Shown here one piece after another: positions 9,327 to 18,775 of a stretch of 64,000 nt of DNA. A program made the position numbers and the translations under genes. Each line of letters starts with the position of its first letter. The first letter of the stretch is position 1. The notes below the pieces were generated by a model that saw only the letters and a program-made list of their open reading frames with translations, was not told where the DNA came from and did not search any database. Source of the stretch: an uncultured Planctomycetota bacterium (GTDB lineage: Bacteria; Planctomycetota; Phycisphaerae; UBA1845; Fen-1342); NCBI GenBank assembly GCA_900696525.1, contig CAADGL010000013.1, positions 1 to 64,000 on the forward strand, in the 5' to 3' direction.

Positions 9327-10415
9327 ATGATGAGCACTGCGGCTGCAAACCGTGACGCCGTCCTCCAGGCCCTGCACCAGGTCGTCGATCCCGTCAGCGG
9401 GCGCGACGTGGCTTCGCTCGGGCTGGTGCGCGCCGTTGAGCTCGACGGCCAGACGGCGTTCGTGGCCTTCGCCCTGCCGCCGCAATCCGCCGGCGAGCCG
9501 GTGCGCCGCCAGATCACGGCGCAGACGCAGCAGGCGCTCGCGGGCGTGCCGGGGGTGCGCGAGGTACGGGTCGAGTTCGTCGCGGCGGGTGAAATGGCGG
9601 CCCGGCCGCTCCCCGGCGTGAAGCACGTGATCGCGATCGGCGCCGGAAAAGGCGGGGTCGGAAAGAGCACCGTCTCGGTGCTGCTGGCGGTCGGGCTGGC
9701 GCGGCGCGGCATGAAAGTCGGCCTGCTCGACGCCGATGTCTACGGTCCGTCGGTTCCAAAGCTCACCGGCACCGAAGACGCCGAGCCGGCACCCGACCCG
9801 AGCGGGCGCATCGAGCTGCCCGAGTGCGACGGCATCCGCATCATGAGCATGGGTTACATCGTCCCGCCGGACCAGGCCGTGATCTGGCGCGGGCCGATGG
9901 CGCAGAAATACGTGAAAGAGTTTCTCGACCGTGGGGCATGGGGCGAGCTGGATTACCTGCTGGTGGATCTGCCGCCGGGCACGGGCGACATCCCTCTGAC
10001 GCTGGCGCAGAGCATTCCGCTCACCGGCGCGGTGGTCGTCTGCACGCCGCAGGACGTGGCGCTGCTCGACGCGATCAAGGCGCTGCGCATGTACCAGAAG
10101 CTCGGCGTCGAGCCGCTGGGCCTGGTCGAGAACATGAGCTACTACGTCTGCCCGCAGTGCGGCCACCGCGAGCACATCTTCGACCACGGCGGCTGCGAGC
10201 GGGCGGCCCGCGAGCTGGGCGTGGCCTTCCTGGGCGCGATCCCGCTCAACCTGTCGATCCGCGTCAGCGGCGACGCCGGCCGTCCGTCGGACAATTTCGC
10301 TCCCGCCGGCCCGGTGGCCGAGGCGCTGAACCGCCTCAGCGATCGTCTGATCGAAGAAGTGACGCGCCGCGCGGCGGCGCGGCGTCCGCTGCCGCAACTG
10401 AGAATCAGCGGGTGA
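9327..10415 (+). CDS. Mrp/ApbC-family P-loop iron-sulfur carrier ATPase
   Basis: This family binds and transfers Fe-S clusters to target apoproteins in the cytosol. The 362-residue protein has an N-terminal MIP18/DUF59-type domain (about 1-88) and then a deviant Walker A motif (GKGGVGKST, 107-115). It also has DLPPGTGD (Walker B region) and a C-x2-C pair (C275, C278) that in relatives bridges a cluster between subunits. Two adjacent ATGs (9327, 9330) are possible starts. The following DUF1573 gene is 34 bases away on the same strand. Confidence 0.93.
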   Translation: MMSTAAANRDAVLQALHQVVDPVSGRDVASLGLVRAVELDGQTAFVAFALPPQSAGEPVRRQITAQTQQALAGVPGVREVRVEFVAAGEMAARPLPGVKHVIAIGAGKGGVGKSTVSVLLAVGLARRGMKVGLLDADVYGPSVPKLTGTEDAEPAPDPSGRIELPECDGIRIMSMGYIVPPDQAVIWRGPMAQKYVKEFLDRGAWGELDYLLVDLPPGTGDIPLTLAQSIPLTGAVVVCTPQDVALLDAIKALRMYQKLGVEPLGLVENMSYYVCPQCGHREHIFDHGGCERAARELGVAFLGAIPLNLSIRVSGDAGRPSDNFAPAGPVAEALNRLSDRLIEEVTRRAAARRPLPQLRISG

Positions 10416-10449
10416 GGCCGTTTCGGGCCGCATCGAGAGACAGCGATTC

Positions 10450-11181
10450 GTGAACGCGCGCCTGCTCCTGGTCATGATCGCCATCGCCGCCGCGGCCGGC
10501 GCGGCCGTCTACTGGGTCGTGTCGGCTGATGCCCCGAGAACGCCGCGGCCGCGATACGGCGCCGGCGTCGAACTGCGGCCGATCGACATCGATCTCGGCG
10601 AGCGCCGGCGCGGCGAGCGCATCGACTTCGAGCTGTCGCTGGTCAACAACGGCGAGCGGCCGGTGCGCATCGCCAGCATCGACCCGGGCTGCGACTGCAC
10701 CGTGGTGGAGCAGCCCTCGGAGTCCGTGCTGCGCCCGGGGCAGAGCATGACGCTGGCCGCCGCGCTCAACACCGGCAACGGACTCGGCCCGCTGCGCCAC
10801 GCCGTCGCGGTCTACCTCGAGCAGGGGCACCCGCTGCGCACCTACGTCGCGTGCGTGGTGATCGGGGCGTTCGACGTCCTCCCCGGCGAAGTCGACTTCG
10901 GCGAAGTGCGGGCCGACTCGCGGGGCGAGGCGCTCGAACGGCGCTTCACCTTCGTGTCCGACGCGACGCCGCCGATCGAGGTCGTGGGTCCGCCTGTCTG
11001 CGGCGCGGCGTGGCTGACGTGCGCGGCGGCGGGGGTGTCTCCCGGGGGCGAAGCGGAGTTCGTCGTGCGAATCGACCCCGTGCGCATGGAGCCGGGCCCG
11101 AACTTCTCCGAGATACACCTCGCCACGACCGACGAAACCGAACCGCAGTACGTGGTCACGGTGCGCGGCACACGACGATAG
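10450..11181 (+). CDS. DUF1573-domain membrane-anchored protein
   Basis: This 243-residue protein starts at a GTG. It has one N-terminal hydrophobic segment (about 4-24, signal peptide or anchor) and then Ig-like beta-sandwich modules. The first carries the C-D-C signature of DUF1573 (PGCDCTVV). DUF1573 proteins are abundant in Planctomycetes and Bacteroidetes and are thought to be extracytoplasmic; no biochemical role is established. It sits between mrp and an M28 peptidase on the same strand, with short spacers. Confidence 0.8.
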   Translation: MNARLLLVMIAIAAAAGAAVYWVVSADAPRTPRPRYGAGVELRPIDIDLGERRRGERIDFELSLVNNGERPVRIASIDPGCDCTVVEQPSESVLRPGQSMTLAAALNTGNGLGPLRHAVAVYLEQGHPLRTYVACVVIGAFDVLPGEVDFGEVRADSRGEALERRFTFVSDATPPIEVVGPPVCGAAWLTCAAAGVSPGGEAEFVVRIDPVRMEPGPNFSEIHLATTDETEPQYVVTVRGTRR

Positions 11182-11216
11182 CCCGCGCGTGGCAAAGGCC
11201 GGGAGAGATCGATCAC

Positions 11217-12317
11217 ATGGCCGAGTCGCCCCGGACAATCAACGCGCGGCAAGGCTCGCCGGCGCCACGGCGCGGCCGGTGCTGGAGGATCGTGTTGCTT
11301 GCCGGCGGACTGCTGGTCGGCGTCGTCGCCGGGCTGCTGCTCTTCGCCTATGCGCGTTATGTCCGCATGCCGGGACGGAGCCACACCGGCCCGCTGCCGG
11401 CGAGTGACGCGGCTCTCGATGCGGCGGCGGACCGGCTGCGGCAGCACGTGATGGCGCTGGCCGGCGAGATCGGCGAGCGACACGTGGGGCGGCCGGCGGC
11501 ACTCGCGGCGGCGGCGGAGCACATCGCGCAGAGCTGGGCGGCGCAGGGCTACCGCGTCGAGCGGCAGGGCTACACCGCGTTCGAGGTCGCCTGCGAGAAC
11601 CTGTACGTCGAGCGGCGCGGCGCATCGCGCCCGGACGAGATCATCGTCGTCGGCGCCCACTACGACAGCGTCCCGGGCAGCCCGGGGGCGAACGACAACG
11701 CCAGTGGGGTCGCGGTGCTGCTCGAGCTCTCACGGGCGTTTGCCGCGGGCGAATCAGACGGAGCACCCGCAGCGGCCCGCACCCTCCGCTTCGTCGCGTT
11801 CGTGAACGAGGAGGCGCCCTTCGGCCTGACGCCGGCGATGGGGAGTTATCGCTTCGCGCGGCTGTGCCGCGAGCGCGGCGAGAACATCGTCGGGATGCTG
11901 AGCCTGGAGACGATGGGCTATTACCACGACGAGCCGGGCAGCCAGCTCTACCCGTTTCCGCTCGGCTGGGTCTACCCTTCGACCGGCGACTTCGTCGCGT
12001 TCGTCGGCAACGACGCTTCGGCGGCGTGGGTCCGCGCGGTGGTCGGGGCCTTCCGGGAACGCGCGCGGTTCCCCTCACAGGGCGGCGCGCTGCCCGCGGT
12101 CATGCGCGACGCGGCGCGCTCCGACCAGTGGTCGTTCTGGCAGCACGGCTATCCGGGCCTGATGGTCACGGACACGGCGAACTTCCGCTATCCCTACTAT
12201 CACACGGCCCGCGACACGCCCGACAAGCTGAACTACGCCCGCCTGGCCCACGTCGCCGAGGGGCTGCGCGCCGCCCTGGGCGCCCTCACCTCAGACGCCG
12301 CCGCGCACGGACACTGA
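11217..12317 (+). CDS. M28-family zinc aminopeptidase, membrane-anchored
   Basis: This 366-residue protein has one N-terminal transmembrane segment (about 24-46) followed by an M28 peptidase domain. Zinc-site residues are recognisable: H148 (AHYDS), D160 (NDNASG) and E198/E199 (NEEAP), with a C-terminal histidine in YYHTARD. Family members release N-terminal amino acids from peptides using two zinc ions. GGGAGAGA precedes the ATG at 11217. A terminator follows at 12424-12453. Confidence 0.88.
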   Translation: MAESPRTINARQGSPAPRRGRCWRIVLLAGGLLVGVVAGLLLFAYARYVRMPGRSHTGPLPASDAALDAAADRLRQHVMALAGEIGERHVGRPAALAAAAEHIAQSWAAQGYRVERQGYTAFEVACENLYVERRGASRPDEIIVVGAHYDSVPGSPGANDNASGVAVLLELSRAFAAGESDGAPAAARTLRFVAFVNEEAPFGLTPAMGSYRFARLCRERGENIVGMLSLETMGYYHDEPGSQLYPFPLGWVYPSTGDFVAFVGNDASAAWVRAVVGAFRERARFPSQGGALPAVMRDAARSDQWSFWQHGYPGLMVTDTANFRYPYYHTARDTPDKLNYARLAHVAEGLRAALGALTSDAAAHGH

Positions 12318-12624
12318 TCGACGAACCGGCGCCTGCCGACTTCATGGAGCGCCTCGGGGCGGCCCGTTCGCAGCACGCGGGCAGCCGCGCGTAGCGATCA
12401 GCGGACAAGGCCGTGCTGCTGCGGCGCCGCTGGGCATCGCCCGGCGCTTTTTTCGTCCAGCATTCCCCCTCGGCCCGCGTCAGATATAATGTCGCGGAAC
12501 GCCGTTCGGGCGATCACGGAAATGCCGTCGTGCGGGCGGTTGGCCGTGGCTGTTCCCCGCATGGCGCAGGCGGTCTGGTTCCGCCGCGGTTACAGGGCTC
12601 CAAGAACGAATCCAGGAGTGTGTC
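12318..12624. other. Intergenic region with terminator and leader
   Basis: About 300 bases separate the M28 gene from the dockerin-like protein gene. They hold the terminator at 12424-12453 and, further right, a TATAAT-like hexamer (12483-12488, in AGATATAATGTC) that may be the -10 element for the downstream gene. I could not assign a convincing -35 element. No gene is evident. Confidence 0.5.
12424..12453 (+). terminator. Intrinsic terminator after the M28 peptidase gene
   Basis: GCGCC (12424-12428) pairs with GGCGC (12443-12447). An inner GGGC/GCCC stem and a small bulge complete the hairpin. Six T residues follow (12448-12453). It lies about 110 bases after the peptidase stop and separates it from the next gene. 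Confidence 0.75.
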
Positions 12625-13386
12625 ATGTCGAGCGTGCGTTCTCTGCGTATCAGCCTGGCGCTGGTTTCCCTGTCGCTTGCGAGCACGGCCCTGGCCCAGC
12701 GCTCGTTCCTGCTCGCGCAGCAGGACCCGGCCTTCGAAAGCTCGTTCACGCTGGACTTCGGCAAGGAGTTCGGCGGGCCGGCCAGTGCCAACATCACCCA
12801 GACGCAGTACGTGCTGGAGATCAACCCGGCCGCCGGCGCGGCGCGCTTCATCGACTACGTCCAGACCGCCGACCCGCTCACGCTGCCGGGCGGCGTGAGC
12901 ACGGGCGACCTGACGATCACGGTCGTTCCGGGGAGTTCGTCGGGCACATTCGCGCCGGACGGCACGTTCTCGACCAGCGAGCTGTATTCGATCGCGTTCA
13001 CGGGCGACCTGAGCCTCTACGGGCTGACTTCGCCCGTGCTCCTTCCGGGCGCGTCGAGCGGTGCGGTCTCCGAGCAGAACGGGACGATCGCCTCGCTGTG
13101 GGAGGGTGTCGGGCAACTGCCGAACCCGTTTGACCCGCCGAACTTCATCACCTTCACCTACAAGTGCCAGGTTCACGCGGTCTATGCTCCGTCCACGCCC
13201 TGCGCCGGCGATGTCGATGGCGACGGAGCCGTGGGCCAGGCCGACCTCGGGTCGCTGCTGGCGGCGTTCAACGCCTCGACCGGCGAGCCGAACTTCAACC
13301 CGCTGGCCGATTTCGACAGCGACGGAACCGTCGGCCAGATGGACCTCGGCGTGCTGCTGGCCGCGTTCGGCTCGACCTGCGAGTAA
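12625..13386 (+). CDS. Secreted protein with dockerin-like EF-hand tail, function unknown
   Basis: This 253-residue protein has a clear signal peptide ending near ALAQ (about 1-24). A beta-rich domain of about 165 residues that I cannot assign follows. The C-terminal pair of calcium-binding dockerin-like repeats (GDVDGDGAVGQADLG and DFDSDGTVGQMDLG) closely resembles the tail of the subtilisin at 2218-4551. A CAGGAG ribosome-binding sequence precedes the ATG. No cohesin domain was seen anywhere in the window. Confidence 0.8.
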   Translation: MSSVRSLRISLALVSLSLASTALAQRSFLLAQQDPAFESSFTLDFGKEFGGPASANITQTQYVLEINPAAGAARFIDYVQTADPLTLPGGVSTGDLTITVVPGSSSGTFAPDGTFSTSELYSIAFTGDLSLYGLTSPVLLPGASSGAVSEQNGTIASLWEGVGQLPNPFDPPNFITFTYKCQVHAVYAPSTPCAGDVDGDGAVGQADLGSLLAAFNASTGEPNFNPLADFDSDGTVGQMDLGVLLAAFGSTCE

Positions 13387-13504
13387 GCGAAGCAGACGCT
13401 GGCGCCGACGGGCGGTGAGGGAAGAGGAGCACCAACGCGCGGCGGAGCACGGTCCATTCGCCCGCGCTCGCGGCCAGCGACCCGTTGCGCGGGGGGGCTC
13501 GATC

Positions 13505-14938
13505 ATGCTGCACGTCCCGATCCTGCGTTTGGGGCGGCCCTACTACAGCGCCGACACGATCGAGCTTGCGCATCACGCCGACGGCTCGCTCGTCGCCTGC
13601 GTCAGCCAGGCCAACAGCGGCCTGCTGGCGCGCGACATTCCCCGCATGGACCAAACCGCGCTCGAGCGCTTCAGCATCCGCGAGCTGATCGACCTGTGCC
13701 GTCGAGCCGCCGATCTGTTCCTGCACGGCGCGCTGCCGCTGGGCGATCCGGCCGGCCCCCGGCAGACGTTCGACGACTACGTGCGGCAGCTTTCGGCCAC
13801 GACCGGCATGCCCGTGAGCTACTGCCGGGCGAACGCCGCGAAGATTCACCGCGTCATGGACGAGATCGAGCCGGTGCTGCGCGGGCTGCTGCGCGGGCTG
13901 GACTTCTCGATCCTCGATCGCGGCTGGGGCGAGCAGGACGGCCGCGTGCTCAGCTTCTTCCGCGAGGGACGCATTTTCGGCGCCGTGCTGCCGAGCAACT
14001 CGCCGGGCGTGCATTCGCTCTGGATTCCCGCCGTCGCGCTCAAGGCGCCCATCGTCCTGAAACCGGGGCGCGAGGAGCCCTGGTCGCCGCTGCGCATCAT
14101 TGCAGCCCTCGCCGCCGCGGGCGCGCCGCGCGAGGCGCTCGGCTTCTACCCGACGGACCACGCGGGCGCGGCGGAGCTGCTGCGCTGCGTCGATCGCGCG
14201 ATGCTCTTCGGCGACGCATCGACGACGCGCGCCTGGGCCGACGACCCGCGCATCGAGCTGCACGGCCCCGGCTACAGCAAGGTCGTGCTCGGCGATGACG
14301 CCGCCGGGCACTGGGAGCGGCACATCGAGCTCATCGCCTCGTCGATCGCGGCCAACGGCGGGCGCTCGTGCATCAACGCCTCCGCCGTGTTCACCCCGCG
14401 GCATGGCCGGGCGCTGGCCGAGGCCCTGGCCAGAAGGCTGGCGGGCGTCGCCGCGCTACCGGCGGACGACCCGCGGGCGGAGATCGCGGCGTTCGCCAAT
14501 CCGAGCGTCGCCGAGGCGATCGACGCCGGTATCGCCGCCGGCCTGCGCGAGCCCGGCGCGGTCGACCTGACGGAGCAGGTGCGCGGGTCGCCGCGGCTGG
14601 TGCGGCGCGGGCGCGTGACCTGGCTGCTGCCGACGATCATCTGGTGCGAGCGGGCCGACCACCCGCTGGCCAACCGCGAGTTCCTGTTTCCCTACGCGGC
14701 CGTGGTGGAGTGTCCTGCGGAGGAGATTCCGCGGCGGATCGGCCGGTCGCTGGTGGTCTCGGCGATCACGGGCGACGAGCGCCTGACGCGGGCGCTGATG
14801 GCGTCGGCGGAGGTGGACCGGCTCAACATCGGGCCGATCCCGACGTGGCAGCTCAGTTGGGACCAGCCGCACGAGGGCAATCTCTTCGAGCACCTGTATC
14901 GTCAGCGCGCGTTTCAGCACGCGGCCGTCGGTGCGTGA
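13505..14938 (+). CDS. Aldehyde dehydrogenase superfamily protein
   Basis: This 477-residue protein has the aldehyde dehydrogenase fold. N165 (PSNSPG) corresponds to the conserved asparagine, K186 (VLKPGREEPWSP) to the cofactor-binding lysine, and C289 (GGRSCINAS) to the catalytic cysteine. An N-terminal extension of about 100 residues and overall divergence leave the substrate open; an acyl-CoA reductase-like role is possible. It stands alone between a secreted protein and the convergent folD. Confidence 0.8.
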   Translation: MLHVPILRLGRPYYSADTIELAHHADGSLVACVSQANSGLLARDIPRMDQTALERFSIRELIDLCRRAADLFLHGALPLGDPAGPRQTFDDYVRQLSATTGMPVSYCRANAAKIHRVMDEIEPVLRGLLRGLDFSILDRGWGEQDGRVLSFFREGRIFGAVLPSNSPGVHSLWIPAVALKAPIVLKPGREEPWSPLRIIAALAAAGAPREALGFYPTDHAGAAELLRCVDRAMLFGDASTTRAWADDPRIELHGPGYSKVVLGDDAAGHWERHIELIASSIAANGGRSCINASAVFTPRHGRALAEALARRLAGVAALPADDPRAEIAAFANPSVAEAIDAGIAAGLREPGAVDLTEQVRGSPRLVRRGRVTWLLPTIIWCERADHPLANREFLFPYAAVVECPAEEIPRRIGRSLVVSAITGDERLTRALMASAEVDRLNIGPIPTWQLSWDQPHEGNLFEHLYRQRAFQHAAVGA

Positions 14939-14950
14939 CGCGCGCTCCTC

Positions 14951-15835
14951 TCAAACGCGCCGGTGGAGCTGCTTGCGCGCCGCCTCGACGGTGTTGCGCA
15001 GCAGCATCGCGACCGTCACCGGGCCGACGCCGCCCGGGACGGGCGTGATCGCGCCGGCCACCTCCCTTACGGCGTCGAAATCGACGTCGCCGACGGTCCT
15101 GCGCGTTTCGGCGCCGTCGGGGCTGCGCACTGTCACGCGGTTGATGCCCACGTCGATCACGACCGCGCCTGGCTTGACGTGTCCGGCGCCGATCAGCCCG
15201 GGCTTGCCGACGGCGACAACCAGGATGTCGGCGGTGCGCGTATGCGCCGCCAGGTCGCGCGTTGCGATGTGACAGGCCGTCACGGTCGCCATCTGCATCG
15301 TCAGGAACATCGCGATCGGCCGGCCGACGATGCGGCTCTGGCCGACGACGACGGCGTGCGCGCCGCGCACCTCGATGCCGCTGCGCCGGATCAGCTCGTT
15401 CGCCGCCAGGGCCGTGCAGGGCGCGATGATCGGTACGCCGTAGAACAGCATGCCGATGTTAGCCGGATTGACGCCCTCGACGTCCTTGTAGGGGTCGATG
15501 CGATACTGGACGACGGCCTCGTCGACGTGCGGCGGCAGGGGCAACTGGATCATCACGCCGGTGACTTCCGGGTCATGATTGAGCCGGTCAATCTCGGCGA
15601 GGAGGGCGGCCTCGGAGATGTCAGGCGGCAACTCGACGAGTTGGTGCTGCACGCCGGCCTGGAGGCAGCGGTGGCGCTGGGAGTCGGCGTAGAGGCGGGC
15701 GGCGGGGTCGTTGCCGACGAGCACGGCGCACAGGCGGATCGGCCCGTGCTCGATGGTGAAGCGCGCGATCTGGGCGCTGACTTCGTTGCGGATATCGGCG
15801 GCGGCCGCGTTGCCATCGACGATCGTAGCCGGCAT
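14951..15835 (-). CDS. folD: FolD-family methylenetetrahydrofolate dehydrogenase with altered cyclohydrolase residues
   Basis: FolD normally couples NADP-dependent oxidation of 5,10-methylene-THF to methenyl-THF with its hydrolysis to 10-formyl-THF. This 294-residue protein is collinear with the family (QLPLPPH, VVVGQSRIVGRP, ITPVPGGVGPVT). However, the catalytic lysine of the Y-x3-K motif is Q53 (Y49-A-D-S-Q53), and the conserved KDVDG is KDVEG (E120). PCTPxG is also changed to PCTALA. The family knowledge I rely on is that the lysine is needed for cyclohydrolase activity, so this may be dehydrogenase-only. GGAGG lies 4 bases before the ATG at 15835; a TTG at 15838 is too close to it. Confidence 0.88.
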   Translation of the reverse strand: MPATIVDGNAAAADIRNEVSAQIARFTIEHGPIRLCAVLVGNDPAARLYADSQRHRCLQAGVQHQLVELPPDISEAALLAEIDRLNHDPEVTGVMIQLPLPPHVDEAVVQYRIDPYKDVEGVNPANIGMLFYGVPIIAPCTALAANELIRRSGIEVRGAHAVVVGQSRIVGRPIAMFLTMQMATVTACHIATRDLAAHTRTADILVVAVGKPGLIGAGHVKPGAVVIDVGINRVTVRSPDGAETRRTVGDVDFDAVREVAGAITPVPGGVGPVTVAMLLRNTVEAARKQLHRRV

Positions 15836-15876
15836 CAAGCCTCCATCGGGCGCCCGCGGTGCGTTGCGGGCGGACG

Positions 15877-17685
15877 TTACGGTCCGTCGGCATCATACTG
15901 CCGGCCGTTCTCGTCGACGCGCAGGGTGCCGGTGGCCAGGCGGAATTCGAGGACGGCGGACCAGCGGGCGGTCTTGGCGGCGCTCAGGGCGCTCTGGGCG
16001 GCGACGAGGTCGTTCTGGGCCTCGATCACGTCGCGGTTCTCGATGAAGCCCTCTTCGAACTGGATGCGGGCGTACTCGCTCCGCAGCTCGGCCGTTTGCA
16101 GGTTCTGGAGCTGGATCTGCAACACGCGCTCCTGCAAGCGCATCTGGTTGACGGCCCGGCGGACGTCGACGCGGACGCGCTCCGTCAGGTCGGTGAGGCT
16201 GCGCTGCGACCGGCGGACGTCAATGAGCGCGGCGCGATACTGGTTGCGCTCGGCGAACCGGTCGTTCATCGCCAGGACCATCTCGCTGCGCCAGTTCGCC
16301 CGGTCGAACTCGTAATTCGTGATGCGATAGTGGTTCGGGTCGGTGTCGAAGGTCAGCCGCGTGTTCCAGTTCAGGTCCGGCAGCACGTTGTTGCCCGCCA
16401 CGATCACGCCGCGCTTCGCGTCCTCCACCTGGTCGCGCAGGTTCAGCAGCTCCAGCCGCTGACGCACCGCCGTCTCGAGCGCCAGTTGCTCGTCGTCGGC
16501 GGCCACGGGCGTTTGCAGCAGCGGGTATTCGCCGAGCTCGATCATGCGCTCGATGGCGCCGATGTCTTCGACGTCGTCGATGCCCAGCGGCTCGTCGACG
16601 GGCATGCCGATCAGCAGCTTGAACTGGTCCGTGCTGAAGCGGAACGACTCCTGGAGCGTCGCCATGCGGTTCGATTCCGACAGCAGCCGCTGCACGGCGC
16701 GGCCGGTGTCGAGGATCGTCGCCTCGTCTGCGCCCTCCATCGCCCGCGCCCGCTCGTAGTCCGCCTCGGCCGACTCCACGCTGCTGGCCGCGTCCAGCAC
16801 GTCCTGCTTCGATCGCAGCAGGTCGAAGTACTGCTGCGCCACCCGCACCAGTTGCTCCCGCCGGAACACCTCGTAGTCGCGCACGGCGTACGTCAGCGCC
16901 CGGTTGAGCTGGATCAGGTCCTCGCGCGCCACGTGCCCCGCGCCGCGCAGCAGCGGTATGTCCACGCCCAGCACCGCCTCCCCGCCCTCGCTCGTCGTGA
17001 TGCCGCGCCCGATGTCCCGCGCCAGCGTGCTGATCACCCCGGCCGTGAAGCGTCCGCCATACGGCAGGCGCTGCGCCACGTTCAGGTCGGCGACGTAACG
17101 CATCGCCTGGTCGAAGCCGCGCTCCTCGCCGAAATTGCCGTAGATCGTGCGCAGCTCCGCGGCAAACTGCGGCGTCCACAGGTGCCGCTCGAGCGTCAGC
17201 CGCAGCGCCGCGAGGTAGAGGTCCTCCTTGGCGGTCTGCAACTGGCGGCGATGCTCGTCGGCATAAGCCAGGGCGCGCGTCAACGTCAGCACCTCGTCGC
17301 GATAGCGCCGCGGCTGGCTCGCCGGTGCGGGGCCGGCGACGCCGGACGACTGCCGACTGCCCGCGTTCTCGCCGGTCGTGTCGCCGCCGGGCTGCGATTC
17401 GGCCGGCGTGGTGAAGGCGGCGGAGGGAGGCGGCAGCAGCGGCCCGGGGTCGTGCTGGTAGGCGCTCGCTGAAGGGTCCGGCCGCGCCCGGCCCGCCTCA
17501 CCGAGGTCGGCGTCACAGATTGCGCCGAGGTTGCTCTGCTGGCGCTGACGAATGAGCTGGGCGACGTCCCGGTCGCTCCAGTTCACCAGGGCAGCATGGC
17601 AACCGGCGAGCAGCGCGCCGCCGGTGAGCACTGCGACAACGAACGGGACGCACCGCGTGTGCCCGCGAGGGAATGCCTGCTTCAT
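15877..17685 (-). CDS. TolC-like outer membrane efflux lipoprotein
   Basis: This 602-residue protein is predicted to be a lipoprotein (hydrophobic stretch then LLAGC near residue 28-32). It has the long alpha-helical repeats of the outer membrane efflux family, especially near the C-terminus (NQMRLQERVLQIQLQN and the following helices). Such proteins form trimeric channels for tripartite efflux or type I secretion. No inner-membrane pump or adaptor is adjacent. A proline-rich linker follows the lipobox. The ATG at 17685 was chosen because the signal peptide starts there; its ribosome-binding site is weak. Confidence 0.8.
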   Translation of the reverse strand: MKQAFPRGHTRCVPFVVAVLTGGALLAGCHAALVNWSDRDVAQLIRQRQQSNLGAICDADLGEAGRARPDPSASAYQHDPGPLLPPPSAAFTTPAESQPGGDTTGENAGSRQSSGVAGPAPASQPRRYRDEVLTLTRALAYADEHRRQLQTAKEDLYLAALRLTLERHLWTPQFAAELRTIYGNFGEERGFDQAMRYVADLNVAQRLPYGGRFTAGVISTLARDIGRGITTSEGGEAVLGVDIPLLRGAGHVAREDLIQLNRALTYAVRDYEVFRREQLVRVAQQYFDLLRSKQDVLDAASSVESAEADYERARAMEGADEATILDTGRAVQRLLSESNRMATLQESFRFSTDQFKLLIGMPVDEPLGIDDVEDIGAIERMIELGEYPLLQTPVAADDEQLALETAVRQRLELLNLRDQVEDAKRGVIVAGNNVLPDLNWNTRLTFDTDPNHYRITNYEFDRANWRSEMVLAMNDRFAERNQYRAALIDVRRSQRSLTDLTERVRVDVRRAVNQMRLQERVLQIQLQNLQTAELRSEYARIQFEEGFIENRDVIEAQNDLVAAQSALSAAKTARWSAVLEFRLATGTLRVDENGRQYDADGP

Positions 17686-17806
17686 GCCTGACTCGCCGAG
17701 GGTACCAGGACCGGCGTCGCCCGCCTGCGAACCGCGCCACATCAGCAGGACGGCCGGCGACTCCGCAACCTAGCCGGAAATGTCCGACCCCGCCACCGGC
17801 CCGCGG

Positions 17807-18775
17807 TCACTCGTCCGGCGGCGTGCGCAGCGACCCGCGCAGCGTCGTCTGACACTGCCCGCCGATCGTCACGCGCGGCGCCGTGCCATCCGTCTCGGCC
17901 AGCGCGAAGACCAGGCCCCCGCGGTCGCCGGGAATCGCCTGGTGGCAGCGGAGCAGGGCGCGGCCGTCGTTCAGGGCGACCATGTCGGCCTGAACGAGCA
18001 TCGCCGCCAGCGGGCCGTGGACGCTGCCCGTCACCGGGTCTTCGGCCACGCCCGCCGCCGGCGCGAAGAAGCGCGAGGCGACGTGGATCGCGGCGTTCTG
18101 CGTGTCGGGCGTGGCGACGCACCAGCCGCGGACGTTGCCGTTGCGGCGGGACCATTCGGCCAGCTCGGTCATGTTGGGCCGCAGTTCGATCAGCCGCTGC
18201 CAGCTTCGGATGAGCACGATCACGTCGTCGTCGCGCGTGCGCATCATCGGCTGCCCCGGCCACAGGTCGTCCGTCGTCAGGCCCAGCAGCTCGCAGGTCT
18301 TCAGCCGCGCCAGGCTCGCGGGCGACAGCGCCGGCGACGGCATCTTCAGCCACCACAGCGGCACCTCTGGCTGGTCGGGCACGATGTCCGAGCGCAGCTC
18401 CAGCCGCCCGGCCGCCGACTCGAAGCTCAGCTCGACGCCGCTGCGCGGGCGGATGGGCAGGTCCTCCGGGGAGTGCTGATCGGCGGCCCAGGCGCGTTCG
18501 GCGAGGGCGTGGGCGGCAGCCAGCGTGGCATGGCCGCAGAAGCCGACCTCGCAGCCGGGCGTGAACCAGCGGATGAGCGCCGGGCGGCCGTCGTCGCGCG
18601 GGAAGATGAACACCGTCTCGCTGGCGTTGATCTCGCGCGCGATCCGCTGCATCTGCCGCTCGCTCAGGCCCGTGGCGTCGAGCACGACGCCGGCCTGGTT
18701 GCCGTTGAACGGGGCGGCGGTGAAGGCGTCGACGAGTTGGAATGGGATCGTGTGCGTCACCGCCGTCGGCTCCAT
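17807..18775 (-). CDS. PhzF-family isomerase/epimerase-like protein
   Basis: This 322-residue protein has the PhzF/diaminopimelate-epimerase-like two-domain fold. The catalytic glutamate of the family is present (E53 in NASETVF), as are the signatures DAFTAAPFNGNQAG and GFCGHATLA. PhzF itself acts in phenazine synthesis, but most family members have unknown substrates, and no other phenazine genes are here. Its ATG directly abuts the stop codon of the upstream DUF1080 gene, which suggests coupling. Confidence 0.88.
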   Translation of the reverse strand: MEPTAVTHTIPFQLVDAFTAAPFNGNQAGVVLDATGLSERQMQRIAREINASETVFIFPRDDGRPALIRWFTPGCEVGFCGHATLAAAHALAERAWAADQHSPEDLPIRPRSGVELSFESAAGRLELRSDIVPDQPEVPLWWLKMPSPALSPASLARLKTCELLGLTTDDLWPGQPMMRTRDDDVIVLIRSWQRLIELRPNMTELAEWSRRNGNVRGWCVATPDTQNAAIHVASRFFAPAAGVAEDPVTGSVHGPLAAMLVQADMVALNDGRALLRCHQAIPGDRGGLVFALAETDGTAPRVTIGGQCQTTLRGSLRTPPDE

